From the NCBI GenBank assembly GCA_903925005.1, contig CAIYDX010000083.1, forward strand, positions 1 to 50,160: 50,160 nucleotides of DNA, read 5' to 3'. This document shows positions 35,536 through 45,735 of this stretch, piece by piece. The stretch comes from an uncultured Geobacteraceae bacterium (GTDB lineage: Bacteria; Desulfobacterota; Desulfuromonadia; Geobacterales; Pseudopelobacteraceae). Made by a program: the position numbers and the translations under genes. The first letter of the stretch is position 1. The number at the start of each line of letters is the position of its first letter. A model generated the notes under the pieces. It was not told the DNA's origin and searched no databases. It was given only the letters and a program-made list of their open reading frames with translations.

Positions 35536-35889
35536 ATGGGTGTGGAAGTTTATGTGGGACAGATTTCCGGTATGACCACGGAAACTGAAGTGCGGGGCCT
35601 GTTTTCGGTGGTGGGTACGGTTACGTCCGTTCATCTGGTAATAGATCCCGGTTCCGGCGAATTCAGGGGGTGCGGGTATGTCAGGATGTCGACCGAAGAT
35701 GAAGCCAGAGAGGCGATTGATCTCTTGGATGGAGCCAAGCTCGGGGACCGCCTGATCGTTGTAAAGGCGGCCCCGCCAAAAAAAGGTAAGAAGCCGGGCT
35801 CCCACTACGGTGACCGGAGTAGGCCAGGTGAGCGCTCTGGTAATGGCGGACCTGATTCTAGAGGCTATCCGTTAAGAAAAAAACAGTAA
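35536..35889 (+). CDS. RRM-domain RNA-binding protein
   Basis: 117 residues. A single RRM fold (about 2-78) has RNP2 VEVYVGQI (about 3-10) and RNP1 RGCGYVRM (44-51) with the aromatic Tyr in place. The C-terminal tail is basic and Gly/Ser/Arg-rich (about 80-117). Bacterial RRM proteins, best known in cyanobacteria and delta-proteobacteria, bind single-stranded RNA and are often cold or redox regulated. The tail overlaps the 3' end of the convergent diguanylate cyclase gene by 25 bases. The gene follows a receiver gene, but no phosphorylation link is known. Confidence 0.9.
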   Translation: MGVEVYVGQISGMTTETEVRGLFSVVGTVTSVHLVIDPGSGEFRGCGYVRMSTEDEAREAIDLLDGAKLGDRLIVVKAAPPKKGKKPGSHYGDRSRPGERSGNGGPDSRGYPLRKKQ

Positions 35890-37193
35890 TTGTTCTTGCC
35901 GCTCCGTTTTACCTCGTACATGGCGGTATCCGCGCCATGCAACAGCCTCTCCGCGTCTTCGGCATCATCGGGAAAAATACTGATCCCGATACTTGCCCCT
36001 ATCTTGCATTCGACATTACCGATAACAATGGGTTCCGAGAGCTTGGCAAGGATCTTTTGAGCCACATGAGCAGCATCGCTCCGCCCTTTCAGGCTGGTGA
36101 GGATGGCTGTGAATTCATCGCCACCCATGCGTGCGGCGGTGTCCGACGTTCGCAGGGTTGATCTGATGCGCTCCGCGACGAGGCAGAGCAGTTGATCGCC
36201 GGTCTCGTGACCGTGAGTGTCGTTGATGCTCTTGAAGCCGTCCAGGTCGATGAACAGTACACCGCAGCGCCTGCTCTCACGCTTGGCAAGGGAAATTGCC
36301 TGGCTGGTGCGGTCGAAAAACAGCGCCCGGTTGGGCAGCCCGGTCAGGCAGTCGAAATGTGCCATGCGCGCCATCTGCTCCTGAAGCAGCTTGCGCTCGG
36401 TAATATCCTCCTTCACCGCCACAAAATGGGTGATAACGCCGGAGCTGTCCTTGATCGGCGAGATGGATGCCTTTTCCCAGAACAGCCTCCCCTCCTTACT
36501 GAGGTTATGGAACTCCCCCTGCCACTCTCTGCCCGCTTCAATGGTTTCCCACATCTCTCTGTAATATCCCGACGACAGAGTGCCGGCTTTCAGGAAACGG
36601 GGGTTCTGTCCAATCGCCTCTTCTGCGGTATACTCAGTCAACGCATAAAATTTGGGGTTAGCGTATTCAATAATGCCGACTGAATCGGTAACCACGATAG
36701 CCGTAGGACATTGCTCAATGGCCTTGGAGAGTGTGCGCAGGGTGTTCTCAGTCCGCTTCCGCTCGGTGATATCCCGCCAATGGACCAGTTGCACCTTCCT
36801 TCCTCGCAGCGAAATCAGGTTCAGTGATACTTCGACGTAAAACCCGGTTCCGTCCAGGCGGTGATGCAGCCATTCGAAATGCATGTTCTGCCGCTCGAAA
36901 ACCGTTCTGATTATCATATCCGCTTTTTGCGAGGAAGACTGACCATCCGGCTGTATTTCCGGCGAGAAGTAGGAGGGGTGTCTCATCAGCACCTGCTCCT
37001 TTGACGCAGCCCCCAACATGCGGACGGCCGCTTCGTTGCAGTCTACAAAACAGCTGGAATCGTCGATGAGTAAGATCGGGTCCGGTGCTTCGTAGAAAAT
37101 CTGCCGAAAGGTATCTTCACTCTCTTTCAATGCCGCTTGGGTACGTTTGACGTATAGAGTCTTACGTGCTCGGACATTTAATTGTCTGCTCAT
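35865..37193 (-). CDS. PAS-PAS diguanylate cyclase (GGDEF, with inhibitory site)
   Basis: 442 residues from the ATG at 37193, with AAGGG upstream; a longer frame to 37253 is possible. Two PAS domains (about 15-130 and 140-260, the latter with the FWEKASISPIKD wording of PAC-linked repeats) precede GGDEF (about 275-440). The active site is R-M-GGDEF, and RTSD five residues before it forms the I-site. It is predicted to be a working, product-inhibited cyclase in the cytoplasm. Its 3' end overlaps the RRM gene by 25 bases in the convergent direction. It is a single-gene unit. Confidence 0.93.
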   Translation of the reverse strand: MSRQLNVRARKTLYVKRTQAALKESEDTFRQIFYEAPDPILLIDDSSCFVDCNEAAVRMLGAASKEQVLMRHPSYFSPEIQPDGQSSSQKADMIIRTVFERQNMHFEWLHHRLDGTGFYVEVSLNLISLRGRKVQLVHWRDITERKRTENTLRTLSKAIEQCPTAIVVTDSVGIIEYANPKFYALTEYTAEEAIGQNPRFLKAGTLSSGYYREMWETIEAGREWQGEFHNLSKEGRLFWEKASISPIKDSSGVITHFVAVKEDITERKLLQEQMARMAHFDCLTGLPNRALFFDRTSQAISLAKRESRRCGVLFIDLDGFKSINDTHGHETGDQLLCLVAERIRSTLRTSDTAARMGGDEFTAILTSLKGRSDAAHVAQKILAKLSEPIVIGNVECKIGASIGISIFPDDAEDAERLLHGADTAMYEVKRSGKNNYCFFLNG

Positions 37194-37360
37194 GGAACAT
37201 ACCCTTTTGGTACAGAAATCATGGAAAATAAAGCTGCAGAGATCCTGTTGCAATTTATTTACTATTTTAATGAGGAACTAAATTTACTCGAAATAATAGT
37301 TTTAATCCACACAAAATAATGATCGCATCTGTATACGTTTTGATGCCGTTGCCACGCTCT

Positions 37361-37402
37361 ACAGTAAAAGAGGCGACCCGCCAGGCCGCCTCTTTTTACT
37401 GT
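37361..37402. terminator. Bidirectional intrinsic terminator downstream of the PAS chemoreceptor
   Basis: Long stem ACAGTAAAAGAGGCG (37361-37375) with CGCCTCTTTTTACTGT (37387-37402), one bulged T, loop 11 nt. A- and T-tracts lie in the stem sides, so it can act in both directions. It lies 18 bases after the end of the leftward chemoreceptor (stop at 37420). Confidence 0.88.
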
Positions 37403-37419
37403 AGATTTAGAGCAATCTA

Positions 37420-38538
37420 TTATTGCCGTGATATTTCCTCGAGATTGCTGGCAATCACGGTGGCCGTTGCCGCCTGCTCCTCCGATGCCGTGGCAATCTG
37501 GGCGATCATATTCTTGATCTCTTCGATTGACTCAACAATTGAGTTCAAGGATTCTTCCGCCTTATGAGAAAGCGCCTCCCCCTTTTCCGCTTCGGTCTTG
37601 CCCCGCTCAATCGAGTCAACCGCCAGTTTGGTGCCGTTCTGGATCTCGGCAACCATGGCGCTGATCTGCTTGGTTGATGTCATGGTTCGTTCCGCCAAAC
37701 GGCGAACCTCATCGGCTACCACGGCAAATCCGCGACCCATTTCACCGGCCCTTGCTGCTTCGATGGCGGCATTCAGAGCCAGCAGGTTGGTTTGATCGGC
37801 AATTTCGTTGATGACATTGACAAACTCGCCTATTTTTTCCGATGTTGCCCCTAAATTGCCGACGATAACGGCAGATGATCTGACAACCTCGGCTACCTTC
37901 TGCATCTCATGAACCGCCTGATTGACAACTTTTTGCCCTTCATAGGCGTTCTCGGACACCTGTGAAGCGGAATCGGACGCATTGCTGGTGTTTCCGGCAA
38001 CCTCGTTTACGGTCATGCTCATCTCTTCCATCGCTGTGGCGATCTGGTGAACACGCTCCTCCAGATAATTCTTCCGTTCAATCTGCTTGTACTGTTGCTC
38101 TTTAACCAGCTTTTCGGAGGTAATATCGCTCCAGCAGGCCATAAAGCAGAGCACCTTGCTGCTGTCGCTGCTGTCCCATATCGGGTAAGCCGTGGTTTTA
38201 AGTGTTACGGAGCCGATAGGAATTTCGGCTGAATGCGGCAGATCGGTACGTGGATTCGAAAAAAGCCGTTTCACGCGACCGGGATCCTTATGGTACTGGT
38301 GAATTGAATTGTCAAAGGCATTGCTGACATCTGCTCCCCGCAGCCCGGCATTCAACTCGGAGCGGTGTCGCTGCATCATCTCTTTTGCCCTGCTGTTCAT
38401 GTAAAATATCTTGTTCTCCGGGGTAGCATCACAAAGAATGACTATATTGTCCACATTATCGATCATTTGCATTAGCTTCTTTATTTCGGTATCCTTCTCG
38501 AGCAACTCTGCTTTGTTATTGCCCCCAAATAAACCCAT
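37420..38538 (-). CDS. Cytoplasmic PAS chemoreceptor (methyl-accepting chemotaxis protein)
   Basis: 372 residues without transmembrane segments. A PAS-like domain (about 15-150; [20 protein letters not shown] and [12 protein letters not shown]) is followed by a signalling domain (about 165-372) with the canonical tip [41 protein letters not shown]. It senses an internal cue, possibly redox or a small ligand through PAS, and couples to CheA/CheW. No HAMP is seen. GGGAGGGG precedes the ATG. It is followed by a strong terminator, and the upstream HD-GYP gene is 138 bases away. Confidence 0.9.
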   Translation of the reverse strand: MGLFGGNNKAELLEKDTEIKKLMQMIDNVDNIVILCDATPENKIFYMNSRAKEMMQRHRSELNAGLRGADVSNAFDNSIHQYHKDPGRVKRLFSNPRTDLPHSAEIPIGSVTLKTTAYPIWDSSDSSKVLCFMACWSDITSEKLVKEQQYKQIERKNYLEERVHQIATAMEEMSMTVNEVAGNTSNASDSASQVSENAYEGQKVVNQAVHEMQKVAEVVRSSAVIVGNLGATSEKIGEFVNVINEIADQTNLLALNAAIEAARAGEMGRGFAVVADEVRRLAERTMTSTKQISAMVAEIQNGTKLAVDSIERGKTEAEKGEALSHKAEESLNSIVESIEEIKNMIAQIATASEEQAATATVIASNLEEISRQ

Positions 38539-38676
38539 GATTGTGCCCCTCCCGATCGGTTAAGATATTTTATGACAGTATCAATATATGAAAATTACCG
38601 CAAGCGTTTGATAATCATTTCGTTAAGCTTGATATTCAGAACCCTGATATACAGGATATCGAATTAGAAAATATAA

Positions 38677-39738
38677 CTACTCGGAGAATTTCTGCTGGAT
38701 ATTCTGCACTTCCGGCAGGATCGTCAGAAAATGTTCCACCAACTCCGGGTCAAAATGGGTCCCCTTCAGTTTTTGTATCTCCGCGACAGCCTCGTCTACC
38801 GGCCAGGCCTTTTTGTAGGGGCGCTCAGAGGTAAGGGCATCAAAGACATCGACAATGGCGGAGATTCGTCCCTCAAGAGGGATCGCCTGGCCGGCCAGCT
38901 TGCAGGGATACCCACTCCCATCCCATTTCTCGTGGTGAGTCAGAGCTATGATACGTGCGGTTTCAAGAAGCTCATTGTTAGATCCGGAGAGAATATCGGC
39001 GCCGATGGTCGTGTGGGTTTCCATGATCGTCCGTTCTTCATCCGTCAATCGCGCCGGCTTCAGCAAGATGGTGTCAGAAATGCCTATTTTACCCAGATCA
39101 TGCATCGGAGATGCGTGCAGCAGCAAATTGCAGCGCTCCTCGCTCCACCCGATCTGTCTGGCCAACAGAGCCGCACAATGGCTCATACGGAGGATATGCC
39201 GACCTGTTTCATTATCGCGATACTCAGAAGCGCGTCCAAGTCGCTGTACAATCTCCAGACGGGACTGAACCACCTCTGCGGTACGTTTGCTGACCATCTC
39301 CTCAAGAATCCCCTTCTGGTCAAACATAAGCCTGAGTGCCGAGTGCGCATCCAGCAGATTTCTGACTCTTGCCAGAAGCTCATAACGGTTGAAGGGCTTG
39401 CTGAGAAAATCGCGGGCGCCTTCACTCAGTGCTTTCATCAGAAACTCTTTCCCAGTTTGGGCGGTTAGAACCAGTATCGGGGGGAGCAACGGGTCTTCCA
39501 GCTCTTTCAACTGTGCCATGACCTCATAACCATTCAAAAATGGCATATTGATATCCAGCAGGATAAGATCCGTCGGTTCGGCGCAATATGCTTCCCGAAC
39601 CTGCCGGGGGTCAGATATTGAAACCAGGTTTATATATCCCTCAGCTCTCAGCATTTTATCCAGAAGCTTCAGGTTGACCGGCTCATCGTCAACAATCAAG
39701 ATTCTGTTGTTATGAGTTGTTTCAGCTGGCGCAATCAT
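38677..39738 (-). CDS. HD-GYP response regulator, c-di-GMP phosphodiesterase type
   Basis: 353 residues. The receiver (about 10-130) has D17/D18-type acidic residues, phosphoacceptor D62 ([13 protein letters not shown]) and K at SKPF (about 114). The HD-GYP domain (about 155-345) has HD at 213-214 (PMHDLGKIG) and [11 protein letters not shown] at 268-278, the full signature of active hydrolases. It is RpfG-like and would degrade c-di-GMP when its receiver is phosphorylated. AGGGAG precedes the ATG. The hybrid kinase 39750-42290 is 11 bases upstream on the same strand and is the natural candidate partner. Confidence 0.94.
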   Translation of the reverse strand: MIAPAETTHNNRILIVDDEPVNLKLLDKMLRAEGYINLVSISDPRQVREAYCAEPTDLILLDINMPFLNGYEVMAQLKELEDPLLPPILVLTAQTGKEFLMKALSEGARDFLSKPFNRYELLARVRNLLDAHSALRLMFDQKGILEEMVSKRTAEVVQSRLEIVQRLGRASEYRDNETGRHILRMSHCAALLARQIGWSEERCNLLLHASPMHDLGKIGISDTILLKPARLTDEERTIMETHTTIGADILSGSNNELLETARIIALTHHEKWDGSGYPCKLAGQAIPLEGRISAIVDVFDALTSERPYKKAWPVDEAVAEIQKLKGTHFDPELVEHFLTILPEVQNIQQKFSE

Positions 39739-39749
39739 TCATTATCTCC

Positions 39750-42290
39750 CTAAATTGGTTTCTCCAGCAGCGCGTCGATCACAGCAACGAAATTCTGCAA
39801 GTTGATCGGTTTGGTAATGCAGTCATTAAAGCCGGCCTCCTTTATCCGTTGTACCTGATCCGGCATGGCACTGGCCGTTACCGCCACTACCGGAATATTG
39901 CATATTTTCGGGTTTCCCCGCAAACAATCAAGCGCCTCGAAGCCATTCATTCCGGGCAGGTTGATGTCCATCAGGATAAGGTGAGGCCGGTAGGTATTCG
40001 TTAGTTCCAACCCTTCCTCGGCAGATTCGGCCGTTAACAGGTGAATCCCTCCAAGACCGGAAACGATTTTTTTAACCAGCCTCATATTGGCCGGATTATC
40101 TTCGATATACAGCATCCGGCGTTCGCGTGCAGGCGGAACGTGCAGAGGCGCCGTCGGAGCGTCCTGAGATGTTTCCACCTCGCCCATCTGTCCGGCTTGC
40201 GGCAGCTTTATCCAAAAAAGAGTGCCGCTGTCGAGGGTGCTTTCCACCCCGATAGTACCGTTCATCGCTTCAGTCAGGCGCTTTGCCAGGACCAGACCGA
40301 TTCCGGTGCCTTCAATTTGGCCATCGACGGCGGCGGCGCGTTCAAATGGTTGAAACAGACGGGGCAGAAATTCCGGATCGATGCCGGAGCCGGTATCGCT
40401 GACCCAGATCCGGAGAAGGTCCTCCGGTATTATGTCGCAGCCAACTTCAACCCGTCCCCCATCTCGATTGTACTTGATCCCGTTAGAGATCAGATTGAGC
40501 AGTACCTGGCGAAGCCGTAAACGGTCCGCATGTATCCTCAAGCCTGCCGGCAATGTGTCAGCTATCGAAATTCCGCGCTGTTCCGCCAGAGGCATGAGCA
40601 GGCTGATACACTCCCTGCAGAGTTCCCCAACATCCAAAGGTTCAAGGGAAAGCGACAGCTGGCAGCTTTCTATCCTGGCAAGATCCAGCACCTCATTAAT
40701 CAGCTCCAGCAAGTGCGCGCCGGCCTTGCCGATTTCGTGGAGGTTGTCCAGTTGATCATCGGAAAGAGGATTGTCCCGATCATCCTCCAATAGTTGCGTG
40801 AAACCGATAATGGCGTTCATCGGAGTCCGGAGTTCATGGCTCATGCGTGACAGAAACTCGCTCTTGGCCCGGTTGGCGGCTTCTGCCTGTTCTCTTGCCC
40901 CTTTGAACAGACGATTGGATTCCAGAAGCATCTGTTCATCCTGCTTCCGTTCGGTAATATCCTGGATCATCCAGATTGAGCCATCCTCAAGTTTTTCCGC
41001 GTTTACAGCCTGGCCCACTATGCTGCACCAGATCAGGGAGCCATCTTTCTTTTTCATTTCCGACTCAATTGTATGGATTACGCCGCCGGCAATCGACTCA
41101 TATGCCTCTTTGCCAACACGCTCATATGTTTTACTGTCGAGATAGAACTCAAATGTGTCCATGCCTGTCGTTGTTCCGATTTCGTAACCAAAAATCTTGT
41201 CGAAGGCAGGGTTGGCCATCTGTACTTTTCGGCCCTTGAGAAAGCTTGCGCCAATCGGCATGGTGCTTAAAATGATCCGTTGCTCGTTTGCCAACTGTTC
41301 GACCTGCAGAGTTCGCAGTTTCAGCGCATCATTCACCAGCTTCATTTCCAGAATGTTTGCATGTAGCTTTTCGTCATTTTCCTTTAACGACTGCTCCGCC
41401 AGCTTGCGTTCGCGATCGATCGAGTTCAGCTTGTCCTGCGTTTCAGCCAACCATCTCATCACGCTCGGCTTCTGCTCGCCGTTTAGCTTAACGGCGGAAG
41501 AAAAATCGCCCTGTCCTATTTTAGTAATTTGGTGATAGACCTCATCAAAACGTCCTCCCAGGGTGTCACGTAACGCTCTGTACGTCAGCCAGAGCATGAA
41601 CATCAGCCACAGGGCGAATGCCACAAACAGATAGCGCAGTGTCAGCGCCAGTCTTTCGGCAGAGCGGACGACATCTTCCATGCGTTTGTCCACCAACAGA
41701 TGGAAATCGCTGATCGGCTTCATGATGTCGGCTTTGGCCTGGTGATAACGCTGATCGTGCATCATCATCCGCGCTTTGGCCCGTTCTGCCTCGGCACCTG
41801 GACCGGTGGCTTCGGCAAGCCTCATCGCCTCTTTCTCTGTTACAGCCAGCTGATCCGATTTCACCTTGGTTTCATTAAGTTTGTCCAACTCCTGCTCGCT
41901 GACGCCGCTCTTACGAATCAATTCAAGCAGGGGGATGGAATGCGCAGTAACAGAGCGGGAAGGTTTTGCATCACTTCGAACAAGATCCCAATAAATCCGC
42001 GATTCAGGTCGGGGTTTCCTGCCGTCGCGAATATCCAGGACATCCTGATGCTGTCGTTTGTATCTTGGTTCGCCGGTAATGATATAGGTGCGGGCCAAGC
42101 GGGTCAGATCATCTGATGACTGGCGTAACTCATCTGCGAGCAGAAAGGAGATGTGCCGCATATCATTGGCGTGGTCAATCCGCTTTTCAGCCCTAACATA
42201 AATGATAAAGACCAGTGCAAGCGGAACCAGCAGGAGGGATGACAATATGAGCTTACGGTAGAAACGGTTAATTACGTATCTGGGAATCAT
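39750..42290 (-). CDS. Membrane hybrid histidine kinase (periplasmic sensor-PAS-HisKA-HATPase-REC)
   Basis: 846 residues. TM1 is at about 14-33; a periplasmic helical domain (34-215), TM2 (219-239), coiled coil and a PAS domain (about 338-448) precede HisKA with phospho-His 485 ([13 protein letters not shown]), HATPase ([14 protein letters not shown]) and a C-terminal receiver (about 725-845; [14 protein letters not shown]). Signal enters from the periplasm; phosphate passes from H485 to the receiver and may go on to the HD-GYP regulator downstream. GGAGAGGAG stands upstream of the ATG. The kinase core resembles the frameshifted neighbour at 42363-43896, which suggests an old duplication. Confidence 0.93.
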   Translation of the reverse strand: MIPRYVINRFYRKLILSSLLLVPLALVFIIYVRAEKRIDHANDMRHISFLLADELRQSSDDLTRLARTYIITGEPRYKRQHQDVLDIRDGRKPRPESRIYWDLVRSDAKPSRSVTAHSIPLLELIRKSGVSEQELDKLNETKVKSDQLAVTEKEAMRLAEATGPGAEAERAKARMMMHDQRYHQAKADIMKPISDFHLLVDKRMEDVVRSAERLALTLRYLFVAFALWLMFMLWLTYRALRDTLGGRFDEVYHQITKIGQGDFSSAVKLNGEQKPSVMRWLAETQDKLNSIDRERKLAEQSLKENDEKLHANILEMKLVNDALKLRTLQVEQLANEQRIILSTMPIGASFLKGRKVQMANPAFDKIFGYEIGTTTGMDTFEFYLDSKTYERVGKEAYESIAGGVIHTIESEMKKKDGSLIWCSIVGQAVNAEKLEDGSIWMIQDITERKQDEQMLLESNRLFKGAREQAEAANRAKSEFLSRMSHELRTPMNAIIGFTQLLEDDRDNPLSDDQLDNLHEIGKAGAHLLELINEVLDLARIESCQLSLSLEPLDVGELCRECISLLMPLAEQRGISIADTLPAGLRIHADRLRLRQVLLNLISNGIKYNRDGGRVEVGCDIIPEDLLRIWVSDTGSGIDPEFLPRLFQPFERAAAVDGQIEGTGIGLVLAKRLTEAMNGTIGVESTLDSGTLFWIKLPQAGQMGEVETSQDAPTAPLHVPPARERRMLYIEDNPANMRLVKKIVSGLGGIHLLTAESAEEGLELTNTYRPHLILMDINLPGMNGFEALDCLRGNPKICNIPVVAVTASAMPDQVQRIKEAGFNDCITKPINLQNFVAVIDALLEKPI

Positions 42291-42362
42291 GCTGACGCTC
42301 CTCTCCTTTCATCAAATCAGACCAGATGCCATTGAGTGGCCTCACACGGAAGAACACCCGGC

Positions 42363-43896
42363 TTATAACGCTCGGGGCAATTCCAGCCAGAAATCGCTCC
42401 CCTGTCCCGGGGTGCTGACAGCTCCCACCCGCCCCCCCATCTCTTCGATCAGCCGCTTGGTAATGGCAAGTCCTATGCCGGTGCCTTCCACCTCGCCCAG
42501 TTCCTGCCCCAGGCGGTGGAAGGGCTGAAACAGCTCCGAAAGCCGATCCGGTTCAATACCCGCCGGTGTCACGCACGTGGATGCGTATGCATCTTTCGTC
42601 CGACATCTCATATTCCAGAAGTATCTCTCCGTTGGGGCAGTTGTACTTGACGGCGTTACTGAGCAGATTGACAAGTGCCTGTTTCAGGTGGGTTCGGTCA
42701 GTATGCAGCGTGCATCCCGAAACAGCGGGAAGGGTGAAACAGATTCCACGGCTTGCGGCCAAAGGGGTAGTCAAGGAGAGGCATTCATTCACCAGTTCAT
42801 CCAATACAACCGTACTAAGCGTATGCGCCAGTCGGCCGGATTCGATTCTGGCCAGGTCCAGCACCTCATTTACGAGTTCCAGCAGGTGGCGTCCGGCATG
42901 GGTTATCTCTTGCACCGAATCGGACTGGTCAGATGTCAGTGTTGGATCAACTTCTAGAAGCTGACCAAATCCGAGGATGGCATTCAACGGGGTACGAAGT
43001 TCATGGCTCATGTTGGAAAGAAACAGAGATTTTGCCTTATTGGCGGCCTGTGCTTCGTCACGTGCGGCAATCAGGCCAGCTTCCATGGTCTTGCGCCGGG
43101 TCAAATCGCGAAAGACCGCCACAGCGCCCCACCCCCCGTCTCTGGAACCTATCGGGCTAACGGAGAGGCTGACCGGCAAAATACCGCCATCCTTGCGAAA
43201 AAGATTATTATCATCCGTTTTGCGGGGTATGCCGTCTTTCAGGGTGCCGCAGACCGAACAGTCTTCTTCCGGTGTCTGAAAACCGGGATCAAATGTGCAA
43301 CGAAAGAATTGGTGGGAATCTTTTCCCAAGATGTCATCCTGCTCATATCCAAGCATAGCCAGGGCGGCCGGGTTAATAAAAGTGCAAATGCCTAGAGCAT
43401 TGACACCGAAGACCCCCTCGCCCAGCGCCTCAAGCAAAGCCTGGGTCCGACCCAGCTCAAGTTCCAACTTCTCGTGGGCCTGTTTCAACGCGGTAATATC
43501 CGTGCGAATCGAGATATAGCGCCAGGGCTGCCCCACCTCATTGAGTATCGGCACGATTGTGGCCTCAACCCAATAAAAGCCGCCATCTTTTTTGCGGTTG
43601 CAGACAGTCCCCTGCCAGACGTTGCCGCTGGTTATGGTCGCCCACATCTCATTGTACAGTGAGTCTGAATGTACGCCTGATTTGACAATACGGTGGTTTT
43701 GGCCGATCAGTTCATCCCGGTTGTATCCGCAGATGGAACAGAATTTGTCATTCACCTCGACAATCGTGCCATGCTCGTCGGTCGCGCTGACAATGGCATG
43801 TTGGTCTATTGCATGACGCAATTGGTCGTAACGACTGATATCCAGCTGCAAATCACAAACGAGATGGTTTTGGGGGATACTCATATCTTTATCCAT
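42363..43896 (-). pseudogene. PAS-PAS histidine kinase disrupted by a one-base frameshift
   Basis: Two reading frames together give one kinase of about 510 residues. The first part (43896 to about 42553) has two PAS domains (one with the zinc-finger-like CSVCGTLKDG), HisKA ([14 protein letters not shown]) and the start of HATPase, ending at VRDTGGY-stop. The second part (to 42363) resumes in another frame at AGIEPDRL and carries the rest of HATPase (EGTGIGLAI, FWLELP). One extra G in a GGG run (about 42559-42561) explains the break: deleting it restores DTGGIEPD. Either it is a true broken gene or a sequencing error. A cut at the ATP-binding domain should abolish activity. An in-frame ATG at 43884 is an alternative start. 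Confidence 0.88.
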
Positions 43897-43908
43897 AAAT
43901 AGTATCAA

Positions 43909-44317
43909 ATTATAGGCCGGCTTTATTGCAGCCGGCGAAAAGCAGACTTGCGGGGAAATCTATTGGATGGAGGCCATGGATAATATAAAGAGCAACAGGA
44001 TCATATAAGCCCTTTATTATGCCTGCTCTCAATGTAATGTCAATAAAAAACAGCAAAAAGTGCTGTTTTGCAAAGGTAATGACAGGTGATGCCAATCGAC
44101 ATACTGGCGCAATTCTTCAAACAGTAGACTGCGAGGAAACAAAATAACATATAGTTTACATTATATACCAGCCATTATTTCAGAGCAAATATCCGGGTTA
44201 AGACGTACCGTTTTCATCTCATTAGAGCCATAAGTTTCAATCGGTTGTTAAATACAGAAAATTCTGCTAAAAAAGGGTTCCACCAATTCCAAGCAGATAC
44301 GAACCATAAAGCGACCT
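43909..44317. other. Divergent intergenic region with two hairpins
   Basis: About 400 bases between the kinase (minus) and amidase (plus) genes. It contains a GCCGGC palindrome (43916-43936, 9-nt loop) and an A/T-flanked hairpin (44047-44069). No gene is supported: a 61-residue leftward hydrophobic frame (43910-44095) has no start or coding support. Promoters for both neighbours must be here but are not evident. Confidence 0.6.
44047..44069. terminator. Hairpin with A/T flanks, possible bidirectional terminator
   Basis: 9-bp stem AAAACAGCA (44047-44055) with TGCTGTTTT (44061-44069), loop AAAAG. It has the T-run of an intrinsic terminator in the plus direction and A-run for the minus direction, but there is no gene ending beside it. 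It may be a relic or a regulatory hairpin. Confidence 0.45.
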
Positions 44318-45574
44318 ATGAATCGATGCTTTCACATACTAGCCTGTTTTTTGATTATCTGCCTGCTGCCGTTTCCGGTGTTGGCGGCCAAGAAGAAAAA
44401 GGATACCTTCAGCGAGCAGACATCGGCCGGAGCGCGGACTCCAGCTGTACTGAGCGAGATGAAACATTGGTCGAATCCCGATTACACACGGATTTCTCTA
44501 GAACTCGATCGTGATGTTACCTGGGAGGCGCATGAGCTTGGCACCGGCGCTCCCGGCAAGCCGGGGAGGGTTTATATCGATTTGAAACGGACGCGTCTTG
44601 GGAAAAGTGTCAAGGATATAACCATTGGAGATGGTTTGTTGAAGGGCGCCCGGGTTGGACAGTACAAGGCTGACGTGGTGAGGGTGGTGCTGGATACTGA
44701 AAACATCAAGGATTATAAAGTATTCCCCCTGTCCGATCCTGCGCGATTGGTGATCGATGTTCGCGGCGAGCGACCGACGGAGATAACGCGTTTAGAGCCG
44801 ACAATCAGTGCTGTACCGGAACGGGTTGTAGTACCAAAGCTTGAGGAAAAGTCTGCTGTTGTCGAGAAAAAGTCCAAGCCTGCAAAAAAACCGTCCATCT
44901 CAAAAATCCGGCGGATTGTTGTTGATCCAGGGCATGGTGGTCATGATTCGGGTGCGGTCGGCCCGAACGGAATTATGGAAAAGGACGTGGTGCTCGCTAT
45001 CGGACTCAAATTAAGGGATTTGTTTAAGGAAGAGTTGGGGGTGGATGTCGTAATGACCCGCTCGACTGATGTATTTATACCGCTTGAGGAGCGTACCGCC
45101 ATTGCCAATAAAGTGGGAGCCGACCTGTTTCTGTCCGTGCATGCCAATGCGGCGCTTAATCGTTCTGCTTGCGGTATTGAAACCTATTATCTTAATCTGG
45201 CCAAAACCGACAAAGTGGCACAGCTTGCCGCCAAGGAGAACGGAACGTCGCTCGAAAAGGTCAGTGTGCTGCAGGCTATTCTGTTTGATCTGATGGCAAA
45301 TTATAAATTGAATGATTCGGCGCATCTTGCCGACGAGGTTCAGAAGTCCCTGTTCAAAAAGATTAAGGTGAAGCATGCCGATGTGAAAAATCTTGGGGTA
45401 AAACAGGGCCCGTTTTATGTCCTGGTTGGGGCCGGCATGCCAAGCATACTTGTAGAAACAGCTTTTCTTTCAAACGCCCAGGAAGAATCCCGCCTTAAAG
45501 ATCCAACCTACCAGGAGATGACCGCTATCGGCATCTTTGAGGGTGTCCGCAATTATATCTCCAGCCTGAAGTAA
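44318..45574 (+). CDS. N-acetylmuramoyl-L-alanine amidase, AMIN-Amidase_3 type
   Basis: 418 residues. A signal peptide (about 1-23) is followed by an AMIN domain (about 48-145; SNPDYTRISLELDRDV to ARLVIDVRG), a Lys/Pro linker, and Amidase_3 (about 200-416). Zinc ligands and catalytic residues are in DPGHGGHDSGA, the Glu of MEKDVVLAIG, SVHANA and the Glu of VETAFLSN. It cleaves the peptide stem from MurNAc in the periplasm and helps daughter-cell separation (AmiC type). The first 70 codons overlap a shorter out-of-frame ORF, which is a shadow. Ribosome site is weak (AAAGCGACC). A chemoreceptor follows on the same strand after 160 bases. Confidence 0.93.
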   Translation: MNRCFHILACFLIICLLPFPVLAAKKKKDTFSEQTSAGARTPAVLSEMKHWSNPDYTRISLELDRDVTWEAHELGTGAPGKPGRVYIDLKRTRLGKSVKDITIGDGLLKGARVGQYKADVVRVVLDTENIKDYKVFPLSDPARLVIDVRGERPTEITRLEPTISAVPERVVVPKLEEKSAVVEKKSKPAKKPSISKIRRIVVDPGHGGHDSGAVGPNGIMEKDVVLAIGLKLRDLFKEELGVDVVMTRSTDVFIPLEERTAIANKVGADLFLSVHANAALNRSACGIETYYLNLAKTDKVAQLAAKENGTSLEKVSVLQAILFDLMANYKLNDSAHLADEVQKSLFKKIKVKHADVKNLGVKQGPFYVLVGAGMPSILVETAFLSNAQEESRLKDPTYQEMTAIGIFEGVRNYISSLK

Positions 45575-45735
45575 TTTAACTGCCTGAATTTGCAAAAATG
45601 CCAATTGTATGTATATTTAATTATGTTTTTTAACGTTGAGAATAACTGTAATGCTTCTCACTTGAGTCGTTTTGCATTCGCCTGTAAGCAAAATTGTTGC
45701 TGCTTAATCCCTGAACTGAATACACGGAGGATTGT

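Noticed and set aside
43910-44095. 61-residue hydrophobic leftward frame upstream of the broken kinase
   Set aside because: No ribosome site or family similarity; it covers the promoter region and a palindrome.
44245-44514. Rightward ORF overlapping the amidase start
   Set aside because: Out of frame with the amidase signal peptide and AMIN domain, which are clearly coding.
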